Source: Alisma plantago-aquatica | Lineage: Eukaryota > Streptophyta > Magnoliopsida > Alismatales > Alismataceae | Reading direction: 5' to 3' | Length of the DNA stretch: 64,000 bases | Assembly (NCBI GenBank): GCA_963693085.1 | Contig: OY856412.1 | Coordinates: 1,061,098,744 to 1,061,162,743, forward strand | In this document: positions 1-10,151 of the stretch, piece by piece | Layout of the letters: every line of letters starts with the position of its first letter | Position numbering within the stretch: the stretch's first letter is position 1 | Notes under the pieces: model-generated | The model's database searches: none | Seen by the model: only the letters and a program-made list of their open reading frames with translations | What the model was told of the DNA's origin: nothing | Program-made: the position numbers and the translations under genes

Positions 1-293
1 CCAGTTGGAGATAGATTTTTCTTTATAGCACTTTATTGTAGCATTTTGCTTCCTTTTATTCTGTTGTTTACCGTTCTTGATCTACCATCCCCTTGGGAAC
101 ATTTTCTTACCCTTCTTTACCAGAGTGTAGAGTGTTGATTTCGCATTCTTATCACGACCACCCTTGTCCCTGTGGTTTGACCCCGATCGCTACTTCGAAT
201 CCCATTATTGTTTTGGGGGCCTAAGAGTCAGGTTATTTAAAAGTCCGACAACTTCAAATCCGCTCCTTTTGGATGTGCGATTTATGACGGTCA
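1..293 (+). repeat. Gy1 5' LTR, last 293 bases
   Basis: This stretch matches about 14419-14711 with scattered substitutions. Both copies begin CCAGTTGGAGATA and run to GGTCA just before ACG. Only the downstream (U5-side) part of the LTR is in the window. Confidence 0.85.
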
Positions 294-299
294 ACGTTT

Positions 300-317
300 T
301 GGCATCGTTGTTGGGGA
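300..317 (+). other. Primer-binding site of Gy1 (tRNA-Asp type)
   Basis: TGGCATCGTTGTTGGGGA lies 6 bases after the LTR end. It is a decayed form of the TGGCGCCGTTGCCGGGGA primer site known in Athila/Tat elements; the three differences are all C-to-T or G-to-A type. Gy2 carries the near-consensus version. Confidence 0.8.
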
Positions 318-533
318 TGAGGCAAAATGGTATTGTTAATGAACCCGAATCAACTAACTACACTCCTATGCCTCAAGCTTAGTAATAAGCTTGACATCAC
401 AGTTTCTTTTAGTCTTCTAAATTGAATGTGTACAGAATAGTTCGTTTCATTAACACATGTTTTCTAACTTGATCATACATTCTATTCTGGTACTCAGGGA
501 AGAAACACTTCATTCGGTTGAACACCGTTCATC

Positions 534-2640
534 ATGCCACCTCGCATGGAACCACCTCTTTCTGAGGATGAGCGAAATGCTAGAGTTGGACCACATCCAC
601 TTCCACATGGGGACGATGACCATTATAATAACGATCATCTACATGCAGAGCTAGAAGAACCTGAATCAGAACAACCTAAGGATGATCATCATCATGATGG
701 ATGTCATCATCATCGTAAGCACAAAAGGAATCAACATAATCAAGAGTGGAATCATAGAGACCGCAAAAGTGAAGATTCTGAAGAAGAAGAAAAGACTCTC
801 TGGGAGTTGGCAGCTACGAAGGCCAACAACTCAAGATGCCCAGTGGTAATCCCAAGGTTTGATGTTGTAAACTTCGAGTTGAAGCCATCTGTGATCTCCA
901 TGATTCAAAATAAAAGTTTTAGAGGAAGTTCCAAGAATGATAACCCCTATCATCACCTTGATGCTTTCAAAAATATATGTGATACCGTCAAGATGAGGGG
1001 GGTTCCACAAGAAGTGATCTACTTCAAGGGTTTCATTTTCTCCTTGGAGGACAAGGCACTATCATGGTACCTTGGACTGCCACATCAATCTCTGAATGGA
1101 TGGAATGCTTTAGCAGATACTTTTGTAAACAAGTTCTACCCTACCGAGAAGACTGTCAGGAACAGGCAGAAGATCACATCTTTCACTCAGAAGCCAGGAG
1201 AAAACCTACATGAAGCCTGGGAAAGATACCAGGAGTATCAGAGGGACTGCCCTCACCACAACTACAAGAAAGGTTTCCTGATAACAACATTTTACAATGG
1301 TCTGACTCCTAAAGAAAGAGTATCACTGAATGCAGTTGTAGGAAGCAACTTTATTGGGAAGAAGCCCAGTAGGTCTAAGAAGATCATTCAAAACATGGCT
1401 GAACTACAAGTTGGGATTGAGTACGACAGGACCGACAAAGGACATGTTAAGAAAGCCACAAATGAAGGCTCGTCAATCGAATCCAAGGCTCTTGAGGCAA
1501 TCACTTCTCAGATACAGAAAATAGCTATTGATTTCAGATAGCTAAAAGAGTCGGGAGGAAAGGGCAAGAAACATCTAGAGAAGGTGATGAAGTGTGTCAC
1601 CTGTGGTGAAGGAGGACACAGAATAGATAACTATGTATATACTCAACCTGAAGAGTCAAGCGATAGAGAAACTAAAGAGGAGGAAGGTGAGAATGTCTCT
1701 TATGTCAATTTCAAGAGGCCTGATCACCCAGGTTTCAGCTATGGAAATAAAGATTCCGTAGAGAATTCACATGAATTGAATAATCCACCCAAGCAACCAC
1801 CCAGTTCTAAGAAGAGAAGCAGACAAGGGTAGTACGTGAAGACTAGCTCTTTTCAGACAAACAAAGGTATTTACCAAGGCCAAGGAAAGTTCCAACCCCG
1901 CCAAGTAGCTAACACGCGTCAGGGGCAAGTACAAGCTCAAGGGCAAGGCCAGACAAAAAACAACAACCAGCCGGACTTAGTGGGTCAACTTTTTGACTTC
2001 GTCAAGAGACAAGACACTATAAACAATCAGCTAGCATAAAGTGCGCTATCGAACTCTGGTGTACTTAATACTATGCAGGTACAGACGGTATATATGCAAA
2101 CACATCAATGCCAGATAGACCAACATTTCACTCATATGGCAGAGGTGATGAAAAATCCTCTAGGTAAGATACCATCTAACAAGGAATCCGCCAAGATGGC
2201 AGTCTTAAGATCGGGAAAAATGGTGGAACGCCCTGAATCGGCCAGACCTGAAGAACCAGAGCCCGAGGTTGCTGCATAAAAATCAGCTGAAGGAGGCAGC
2301 CAACAAGCTTATGCCAGAGAATCAGAACCCATGGAGAACTTGTTCAGAAAAGGAGTCAATACTCTCCGAGAGTGCCTTTTCCACACAAACTTATAAAAGC
2401 ACATCTTAAGAAGTGATATCAAAGGTTTATGGATTCGGTGAAAAAGCTCCATCTCGAGGTGCCATTTCTGGATGCCTTGGAAGAAATGCCGACTTATGCT
2501 AAGTTTTTCAAGGACTTGGTCACAAAGAAAAGAAGACGAGGAAGGATTGAAATGGTACACCTGGCCAGTATGTCTATGGACTTCATTAAAGATGATTTAC
2601 CAACAAAAAAAAGGATCATGGAGCCTTCACTATACCCTTT
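534..2640 (+). pseudogene. gag: Gy1 gag (broken)
   Basis: The capsid/nucleocapsid precursor that would package element RNA. The first open part, 534-1541, has a His-, Asp- and Glu-rich N-terminus. The retrotransposon gag domain follows at roughly residues 120-290, recognised by LSWYLGLP, a W-x9-KFYP segment and the HEAWERYQEY motif. A stop at 1541 ends this frame. A zinc knuckle follows at about 1590-1630 with C-x2-C-x4-H present, but the last Cys is replaced by Tyr. A Gln-rich stretch (1836-2039) and the gag-protease linker follow in short open pieces at 2073-2279 and 2429-2647. Stops and frame changes mean no intact Gag is possible. Confidence 0.85.
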
Positions 2641-3051
2641 GTTGTAGGGGATAACACTGAGAGGAAGGGTCTAGCTGACTTAGGGGCTAGCATAAGCCTT
2701 ATGCCCCTAAGCCTCGCACAACGATTGGGGCTGACTGACATGGTCAAAACCAACATGAGAATCGAGTTGGCAGATCATTCCTTCAAAAGACCCGTGGGGG
2801 TAGTTGAAGATGTTTTGATTCGTGTAGGGAGGTTCTTCATCCCATGTGACATTGTTGTCATTGACATTGTTGAAGACCCAAAGTGCCCCATCATTTTCGG
2901 ACGCCCTTTCCTGGCAATAGGGAAAACACTGATTGATGTCGCTGAAGGTATCATAACTTTAAGAGTCAGAAATGACCACATTGATTTCAAAGTTAAGGAC
3001 GCCATGAACGGACCATCCCTGTTAGAGTTTGCTTACTTCATGGATAGATAA
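2641..3051 (+). pseudogene. pro: Gy1 aspartic protease domain
   Basis: A retropepsin-like domain that would cut the Gag-Pol polyprotein. The catalytic motif Asp-Leu-Gly-Ala-Ser is at 2677-2691, followed by hydrophobic ISLMP. Downstream are the ELADHS segment, the IPCDIVVID strand and the family motif PIIFGRPFLA near 2890. Athila proteases commonly use DLGA(S/N) where other retropepsins have D(T/S)GA. The domain itself is open, but it is separated from gag and RT by stops. Gy2 has the equivalent with DLGAN. Confidence 0.85.
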
Positions 3052-3102
3052 TACTAATACTGCCAAGAAATAAGAAAAGAGACTATAGTTGTAGACCCTC
3101 TT

Positions 3103-4250
3103 ATGAGGGTGTTAAACAATTATGATTCAGAAGCTGAAGATCCTGAGGTTGTTGAGATCCTCGATTACCTAAATCAAAACGAAGACGATCTGAGTGAGGG
3201 TGAGGAAGTTATAGAGACAGTCAAATATGCTTCCCTAGAAATGGTACCAGAAGAAGAGAAGGCACCTAAGCCCAAACTAGAGATGAAACAGTTGCCAGAA
3301 GGTTTGAAGTATGAGTTTCTCGATCAAGAGGAAAGAAATCCCGTTATAGTTAACGCCAGTCTGACTGAAGAACAATTGGAAAGACTTCTCAATGAATTGA
3401 GGCTCCATAAAAAATCTATAGGCTATTCAGTAGAGGATAACAAGGGACTTAACCCTGCTCTATGCATGCACTGCATAAATCTGGAAGAGTCCGCCAAACC
3501 CTTGGTCTAACCCCAAAGAAAGATGAACCAGATGTTGAAAGAGGTGGTAAAGAAGGAAGTTATCAAGCTGAGAGATGCATGTATTATCTACCCTATTAGC
3601 GATAGTAACTGGGTAAGCCCCATTCATGTTGTACCAAAGAAATGGGGTATGACGATTGTGAAAGGTGAGAAGGGTGATGAAGTAGTCGTCCATGCTGTCA
3701 CCAGATGGAGAATGTGTATAGATTACAGGAAGCTAAATCAAGCAACGAAGAAAGATCATTACCTGCTTCCCTTCATCGACCAAGTGCTAGAAAGACTAGC
3801 ACATCATGAGTATTTCCGCTTTTTAGATGGTTATTCTAGGTTCTACCAGGTCCCTATCCTACCGGATGACTAAGAAAAGACCATGTTCACTTGTCTCTAT
3901 GGGATGTATGCTTTTCGAAGAATGCCATTCGGACTATGCAACACTCAAAAAACATTCCAACGTTGCATGATCTCTATGTTCTCAGATTTTCTGGAAGATA
4001 TCGTAGAGGTCTTTATGGATGACTTTTCTATTTATGGGAAAGACTTTGATGGTTATTTGAAGAACTTATCATTGTTCCTGCAGCACTGTGAAGAAAAGAA
4101 CCTAGTTCTCAACTGGGAGAAGTGCCATTTCATGGTACAAGAGGGCATAGTGCTGGGCCATAAAGTCTCCAAGAAAGGCATTGAAGTGGATGTAAGCAAG
4201 GTTGAGGCTATTTCTAGGCTACCCCCACCAAGTCTGTGACAGGAGTAAGA
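3103..4250 (+). pseudogene. pol: Gy1 reverse transcriptase domain
   Basis: 3103-3510 is an acidic linker between protease and RT. The RT palm follows: IYPISDSNWVSP near 3585, WRMCIDYRKLN near 3705, then the first catalytic Asp in FRFLDGYSRF near 3825. A stop comes at about 3871 after LPDD. The frame then continues with RRMPFGLCN. The catalytic FMDD is at 4012-4023, followed by LNWEKCHFMV and VLGHKVS. A one-base frame change occurs near 4236, where the thumb ([12 protein letters not shown]) begins in another frame. The family identity is secure; the copy is inactive. Confidence 0.9.
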
Positions 4251-4835
4251 AGCTTTCTCGATCATGCTGGGTACTATAAAAGGTTCATCAAAGACTTCTC
4301 CAAAATATCAAAACCTCTTTCAAACTTGCTGGTCTATGATGCAGAGTTCATTTTTTCTAATGATTGTTTGAAGGCTTTCCAGCGGGTGAAGGAAGCCCTA
4401 GTAACACCCCCTATTCTCCCAACTCCAGACTGGGAGCTACCCTTCAAGTTAATGTGCAATTCTAGCAACTTCACTGTAGGGGCTGTCCTGGGGCAAATAA
4501 AAGATAAGAAGCATCATGTAATTTGCTACGCTAGCCGAACTCTAGATAAGGCACAAGTAAATTACACCACAACAGAAAAAGAGATGCTAGAAATTGTCAT
4601 CACCTTTGACAAATTTAGATCTTACTTAATTGGGACCAAAGTGAAGGTTTACACCGACCACACAACAATACAGTACCTAATGAAAAAGAAAGACACTAAG
4701 CCTAGGTCGCTAAGGTGGACTCTATTGCTCTGAGAATTTGATCATGAGATAATTGATAAGAAAGGCAAGGAAAATGTAGTTGCAGACCATATCTCAAGGA
4801 TAATCTGCAATGAAGAAGACCAGTTGCCTGTCAAT
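4251..4835 (+). pseudogene. pol: Gy1 RNase H domain
   Basis: The pol-encoded RNase H that would degrade the RNA strand of the cDNA hybrid. It is recognised by [27 protein letters not shown] and [11 protein letters not shown]. The first catalytic Asp, in the usual CDAS motif, is Asn here (AAT at 4458-4460), so the metal site is lost. A stop follows at about 4731, after which ENVVADHIS can still be read in the same frame. The glutamate (TEKE) and second aspartate (YTDH) are kept. Confidence 0.85.
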
Positions 4836-6149
4836 GACAACTATGTGGATGAAGCCTTATTGATGGCTTGATCCGTTGAGCCAAGTCTACCATGGTTTGC
4901 AGATATTTGTAATTACCTCTCTTGTGGGGAGTTACCTCTAGAAATAACGTACAACCAAAAGAAGAAACTTTTCTCAGATATAAAGCACTATTATTGGGAT
5001 GCTCCTCTACTCTTCAAGAGGTGCTCAGATAATCTATATAGAAGATGTATTCCAGAGGAAGAGGTGCCAAACATTCTAAGGGAATGCCATTCCTTGCCTT
5101 ATGGAGGGCACTTGGGTGGCGAAAATACTGCTTTTAAGGTCCTCCAATCAGGTTTTTATTGGCCGACCTTGTTTAAGGATGCCCATGCTTTTATAAGATC
5201 TTGCAACGAGTGTCAGCGAACAGGGAATATCTCCCGTCAGAATAAGATGCCACTCTCTGATTGGATTGAAGTTGAGATTTTTGATGTGTGGGGCATTGAC
5301 TACATGGGCCCTTTTCCATCCTCTTTTGGCTTCAACTATATTCTTGTCATTGTCGACTATGTCTCCAAATGAGTGGAAGCAATTCCTACCATGACTTATG
5401 ATGCAAAGGCAGTAATCAAACTTTTTACCAAGATCATCTTTCCGAGGTTTGAAGTTACGAGGACCGTCATTAGCAATGGCGGCTCTCATTTTGAAGAAAG
5501 ATAGTTTGAATCGCTGCTACGCAAGTACGATGTCCGTCACAAGGCCACAACGCCGTATCATCCCCAAACATCAAGGCAGGTTGAGGTCTCCAATCGGCAG
5601 ATAAAGCAGATTTTAGAAAAGATAGTAGGCAAGTCCCGCCAGGACTGGTCAGCTAAGCTGGATGAAGCTTTATGGGCATATCGAACAGCTTTCAAGACGT
5701 TGTTGGGCACCACACCCTACCGCTTGATTTATGGAAAAGCTTGCCATCTTCCCTTTGAACTGGAGCATAAGGCATTCTGGGCGATAAAACAACTCAATAT
5801 GGACTAGAAGCTAGCCGGGAAGAAAAGGTTTTTTCAGCTCCAGGAACTTGAAGAATTGAGACTTAGTGCTTATGAGAATTCCATAATGTACAAACAAAGG
5901 ACAAAGGTGTGGAATGACGCCCACCTGAAGAAAAAGGACGTGAGTGAAGGTGATAAAGTTTTATTATTTAAATCCTCTATCCGTCTTTTTCCAGGAAAGC
6001 TACAAACTAGGTGGTTTGGACCCTTCACCGTGGTGAAGATCTATCCATCAGGGATGATGGAGCTATACGACAAAGACGATCCAGAGAAGGTATTCCCGGT
6101 GAACAGACACAAAGTCAAAAGATACTATGAAGATGAAGCATTTGTGTGA
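4836..6149 (+). pseudogene. int: Gy1 integrase
   Basis: The DNA-joining enzyme of the element. The N-terminal His-His-Cys-Cys zinc module is visible in 5064-5230 (CHSLPYGGH, then CNECQ). The catalytic core begins at DVWGIDYMGPFP. The second catalytic Asp, normally in ISDGG, is Asn here (AAT at 5475-5477). The third residue, Glu, is kept in QVEVSNRQ. Stops occur after DYVSK (near 5370), in the helix before FESLL and after LNMD (near 5805). The C-terminal domain is open at 5856-6149 (GDKVLLF, FPGKL, W-F-GPFTV). The D-to-N change alone would abolish strand transfer. Confidence 0.9.
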
Positions 6150-6840
6150 AGATCAGAAATAGTGCTGCAAGAAGCAAAAGGATCCGTATAGAAGGACTTC
6201 AAGCCTATCAAGCTGATGATGGAAACTACAACGCTCTTTGGGAGGCAGCCCAAAATTTTACTTTTCTAAGAATAGGATGTTATTTTCCCTTTCTGGGAAA
6301 CACTACGAACATTATCATTGTAATAAGGTCTGGGTCAGTGCATGAGCCACATACACGGACTCTCTTGTTTTATGGGCCACTGGTTTAGTTTTATGAGCTC
6401 TGATAGGTAATTCTATCTGAGGCAGGGAGTTTCTTTTCCTACCAATGATGTTTTACCCATCAACGCTCTCCTTACCTTTGTTTTGCATCCCTTCTTTTGA
6501 TTTTAGTTTTACTCTTTTTTTAAATTTTCTGTATAGAATGTTCTTCTTAAGGTTTTTCTACCTTGCTTCTTTAGCAAAAATCTCACTGTTTCTATCTGAA
6601 TCTTTGTGTTGGGCAAGGTTTACACGCATGTAGTTATGCGAATCGGGCAACACTTCATATCCGGCATGCATCCTTGTGTCGAGCAGTATGTCACGCGACA
6701 CACCAGACGCACGACACAAATCTTGCTTAGGAAGGCATATCGACGTTTGAAGTGACAGATTAGACTGCACATCGGGAATAATTTGTCTCCCTTCACGACA
6801 CATGCCCTGTTTTACCAGATTTACCCCCGCCCAAGATGAT

Positions 6841-6853
6841 TATATATAGTAAA
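6841..6853 (+). promoter_or_regulatory. Candidate internal TATA box of Gy1
   Basis: TATATATAGTAAA lies 0.7 kb after integrase and 0.86 kb before the ORF2 ATG. A pyrimidine-rich stretch with CTCTCG repeats follows from about 6890, as often seen near plant transcription starts. Gy2 has a TATA box in the equivalent position. No start-site data are available. Confidence 0.5.
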
Positions 6854-6987
6854 TGCAAGTTACCATATCGGGCACTCACATTTACTTTTTACCAACTCCT
6901 GCAGTGTGCATTTACTCTCGCTCTACTCTCGTGTCGACGAACCCTTCCTTCGGATCCTATGTCACGCACCAGCTCCCACCGACACAG

Positions 6988-7700
6988 GTATACCTGATAA
7001 GCCTATCTCCCGAAACGAGCTTTTATCAGACATGAGCTCTTAGATTTATATTGTCCAAAGCATATCTTGTCCGACTTCGTGATGGGCGATATGCTCTGTA
7101 CCTTAAACCGAATCGGGCGATACACATATCATGTCGGGTTCCGCCTGACATTGATTTCCGACCATGTCGTGCGATACGTGTATCACGCAATACACACATC
7201 CGAGCGATACCAGTCTTATTGGGAAAGAACTTTATCGTCTAGTTTTGCTAGAAGAAGCTTTAACTCATGTCGCCCGATACTCTATCATATCAGGTGGCAC
7301 TCCTATCGGGTAGTGTTTCTTTACGAGCTCGTGTCAGGTAGGAAATTTTGTTATGTCTACCGCACGATAGTGTCACGTTTTTATGACTTAAGACTATATC
7401 GGCCTTTGACTTTTTCCGCGCAAGTATCGCACTGAGCCATATCGAGCTCTCGTATCGGGCGAGACCTGTTTGGTATGTCTACCTGATATTGGTCTACCTT
7501 ATCAGTCAGACTCGGTATTGGGAAGCACGACTCTTTTACCACCATCTGATATCGCCTTGCTTATATCAGGACTCTGTTAAGTTTTTAGTATCATCTACCT
7601 TGTATCAGGGAAAGTGACTCTTTTGGTTTGTCGCCCGATATCGGGTAGCGAGACTCATTCAGTAACATCCTTATTTACTAATTTTGTTTGATATTTACAG
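6988..7700 (+). other. Candidate 5'-leader intron ahead of ORF2 in Gy1
   Basis: The acceptor side is strong: TTTACTAATTTTG with branch-site-like TACTAAT at 7676-7682, a T-rich stretch and ATTTACAG ending at 7700. The ATG of ORF2 follows at 7703. The donor is less certain. The best match between TATA box and acceptor is ACAG/GTATAC at 6988. A donor in the 5' leader, as in retroviral env splicing, is equally possible. Confidence 0.5.
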
Positions 7701-7702
7701 CA

Positions 7703-10151
7703 ATGGCCCACACAAAGCAGACAGTCATCCAAGTAGATGAGCACGGCTGGAGAATCAACCTCGAGGCCACTGTAGAAGCCACTGCAGCTGGGCAAAAGCG
7801 CCCAAACCCTGACTCAGCGGGGACGTCTAGGGTCGAGAAGAGGCTGAGGATAGAAGCAGCGGAAGCCCCTTCAATGACAGTAGAACCTCTGGCTCACTCT
7901 CTAACACGGTTCGTGCCCAGAGACGAAGAGCATCAATAGAGATACACGGAGTTGGTAGTAAAGATCTATCAGACAACCCGATTCACCCAACAGCCATCCT
8001 TCCACCACCTTGGTATCTAAAATAGACTCGACAACATTTTAGGGGTTGCAGGGCTGAAGACAATATGCTTCAGCCTATCTGAGTCATATACTGAGCTCAC
8101 GAAGGAGTTCATGTCCTCCCTCCGGTGAGTCCAGAATAGGCCGGAGGAAGTGGAGAGATTCGGAGGAGCAGACCGGCTACAGGGTTGACTATACAATGTT
8201 GAGCACGAGATCTCAAAAAGGCTGCTCAACAAGGTATTCTCCTCCTCAGAAGCTGAGATGGAGATGATGAACCATGGCGCCAGGCTTGGCGAGGGTGATG
8301 GCTTCAACCCGGTCAGCATCTGGAAGAAACTGACTGGAAAATCAAACTACAAGCTAGGAAACAAAGTGGCGGCCATCCACTCCTACTTCTGGAGGATCAT
8401 CCAAAAGATAGTGGCTTGCATCCTCTTCAGCAAGTACAAGACAAGCAACATCTACACTGAAGAACTCATCTCATGTTGTACATGATGGAGGGCAAGGTGA
8501 TCAATTTGGGACACTTCTTGTTGAATAGGCTTTACCCCATTAAGGATGCCACCAAGGAGTATTGCATGGGTGGCGTCATCAATCTGATCGCGGCAGGGTT
8601 GGGGTATCCAAAGGAGCCACATAGCCTATCAAGAACCAGAAATGATGACAGGATCAACATGAAGTTCTTGCAACGAGCAAACATTATCAAGAAGGAGGGC
8701 AGACACTACTTCTACAAGTTTGCAAGAACTTCCAAGCTTGTACCCCTCCCGTTCTGCATCAACTATGATGTAGAAAAGCTGGTCTTCACCAACGAAGAAG
8801 TTGAATCGTTGGAGGTTGAAGCCTCTTACACTGCCACCACCAAAATACAAGAAAGGGTGGCTACAACGGGTGGTCAATCCCTCTCGATGCCCGGTAGGAC
8901 AAAACTTCCACAGTCCCTGTCGAGCCACCCACCACCCTCGTGCAACCGGTGTCAGCCACTGATAAAGTTGTCGCCGCTACTCTTATCCCAGTTGCGGCTG
9001 TCACAACAATAACTTTCGTGGCTGTAGAAGAAGTAATGGCGATCATAGAGGTCGCCGAGACAACCAGGGTTGAGACAACGATGATAGCCCCGAGGGAAGC
9101 TGTCACGGGAGAGACAGCCATAGCTCCTAAAGTTTTTGTTGCACCGTCAATGGTGGAGGAGATGGTACAGCCGGACACCAGCAATGGGGCATTCGCTGAG
9201 CTCCTCGAGACAGAGCTCAGGGCTGTACAACCCATGCCACCGCCGCCACCAACATCGCTGGTGATTGTTGCGGAGGAGGTCGCCGAAAACTGGATGATAG
9301 AACAACGACCACCCACACCGCACCCTTCTCCACCACCACAAACTAGTGAGGCAATGGCAGTGTCAAAGATACCAACGCCTCACCCTGAAGTGACGCCCTC
9401 GTGGACAGTACAGATGGGCTCAGACTTATTTGAAGTCGAGCAGTCATCGAGCCGACCCACACGTGCGAGGAGCGTCACAAGATCGAGAGGGCGATCTGAC
9501 GTAGCACCTCCGTCTTTGGGGGAAATCCTTGGTCGAGAATTCAACCATTTATGGGAGGTAACGAAAAACCACTCAGTTATCCTTTCTTCCCTTACCTGCA
9601 AATTTTTTGTTTTCCAGCAGAGGCTCACCGAACAGAAGCGGCAGCTGCTGGCTCTAGTTGGCCTTCCCGGCCAACTAGAGGCACTTAATGCAACATTACA
9701 TCAGGCCCTCCTATGCCTAGACGCAGTTGAGGAGAGGCTTAACCTGAGGGATGGACACCCCTGCTCAAGACAACCACAAAGGTCTCCATCACCTCCTGGT
9801 TCAGGCTCCCAGTCCTCCTCATCAGCGTCATCCTATGGGACGTCGTCCCCTTCCTCCAGTGGGCCATCCACAATGCACGAGGAAGGGACGACGCGCAAGA
9901 AAGCCGATGGGACTCCAGTAGGAAAAGTGAGCTCTCGTGGCACGGAAGAAGCTGCTCCCTCAGCCTCCTTGGACGAAGCTGAAGACAACTACGAATTGAT
10001 CAGCGTCGGGGATGACTCTTCTAACAAATCAGAGAGAGAGAAAGGGGGGACATCTACTGTGTCAATGACAGACACCCCCCTAGAAGAAGGAGCTCAACGG
10101 CAAATGAGTTTTCTACACCATCAGAAATCCCTTCCTGATGGCAGATTTTGA
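7703..10151 (+). pseudogene. Gy1 ORF2: plant-transposon-type domain, Pro-rich region and coiled coil
   Basis: The ATG at 7703 (MAHTKQ) is chosen because it sits 2 nt after the splice-acceptor-like site. A basic N-terminal region is followed at about 8040-8850 by a helical domain with SIWKKLTG, then MGGVINLI and KFARTSKLVPLP. This matches the ORF2 domain of Gy2 and, as far as I can judge, the domain annotated as 'putative plant transposon protein' in Athila-type elements. Next come a Val/Ala/Thr/Pro-rich stretch (8940-9500), a Leu-heptad coiled coil (9620-9750), a Ser-rich linker and an acidic tail. Stops lie at 7937, near 8020 and 8128, and there are frame changes near 8480 and 8940. The function is unknown; env-like and gag-like roles have both been proposed for such ORFs. 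Confidence 0.6.
9558..9617 (+). other. Intron-like 60-base segment inside Gy1 ORF2
   Basis: The segment starts GAG/GTAACG and ends TTTTTTGTTTTCCAG/CAG, and both junctions fall between codons. The length is a multiple of three, so the frame is open with or without removal. It lies just before the coiled coil. Gy2 has a pyrimidine-rich, CAG-ended stretch at the same place. 60 bases is short for a plant intron. Confidence 0.35.

Larger units (their letters stand above)
6150..7702 (+). other. Gy1 spacer between integrase and ORF2: promoter and leader region
   Basis: No convincing coding sequence is present. The region is filled with short imperfect repeats around CGACACA/TGTGTCG (6620-6830) and TATCGGGC/GCCCGATA (7060-7650), some forming palindromes such as CCCGATATCGGG near 7634. 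A TATA box at 6841 is followed by a CT-rich stretch, and the region ends in a splice-acceptor-like sequence just before the ORF2 ATG. I read it as the regulatory leader of the extra genes. Confidence 0.6.
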
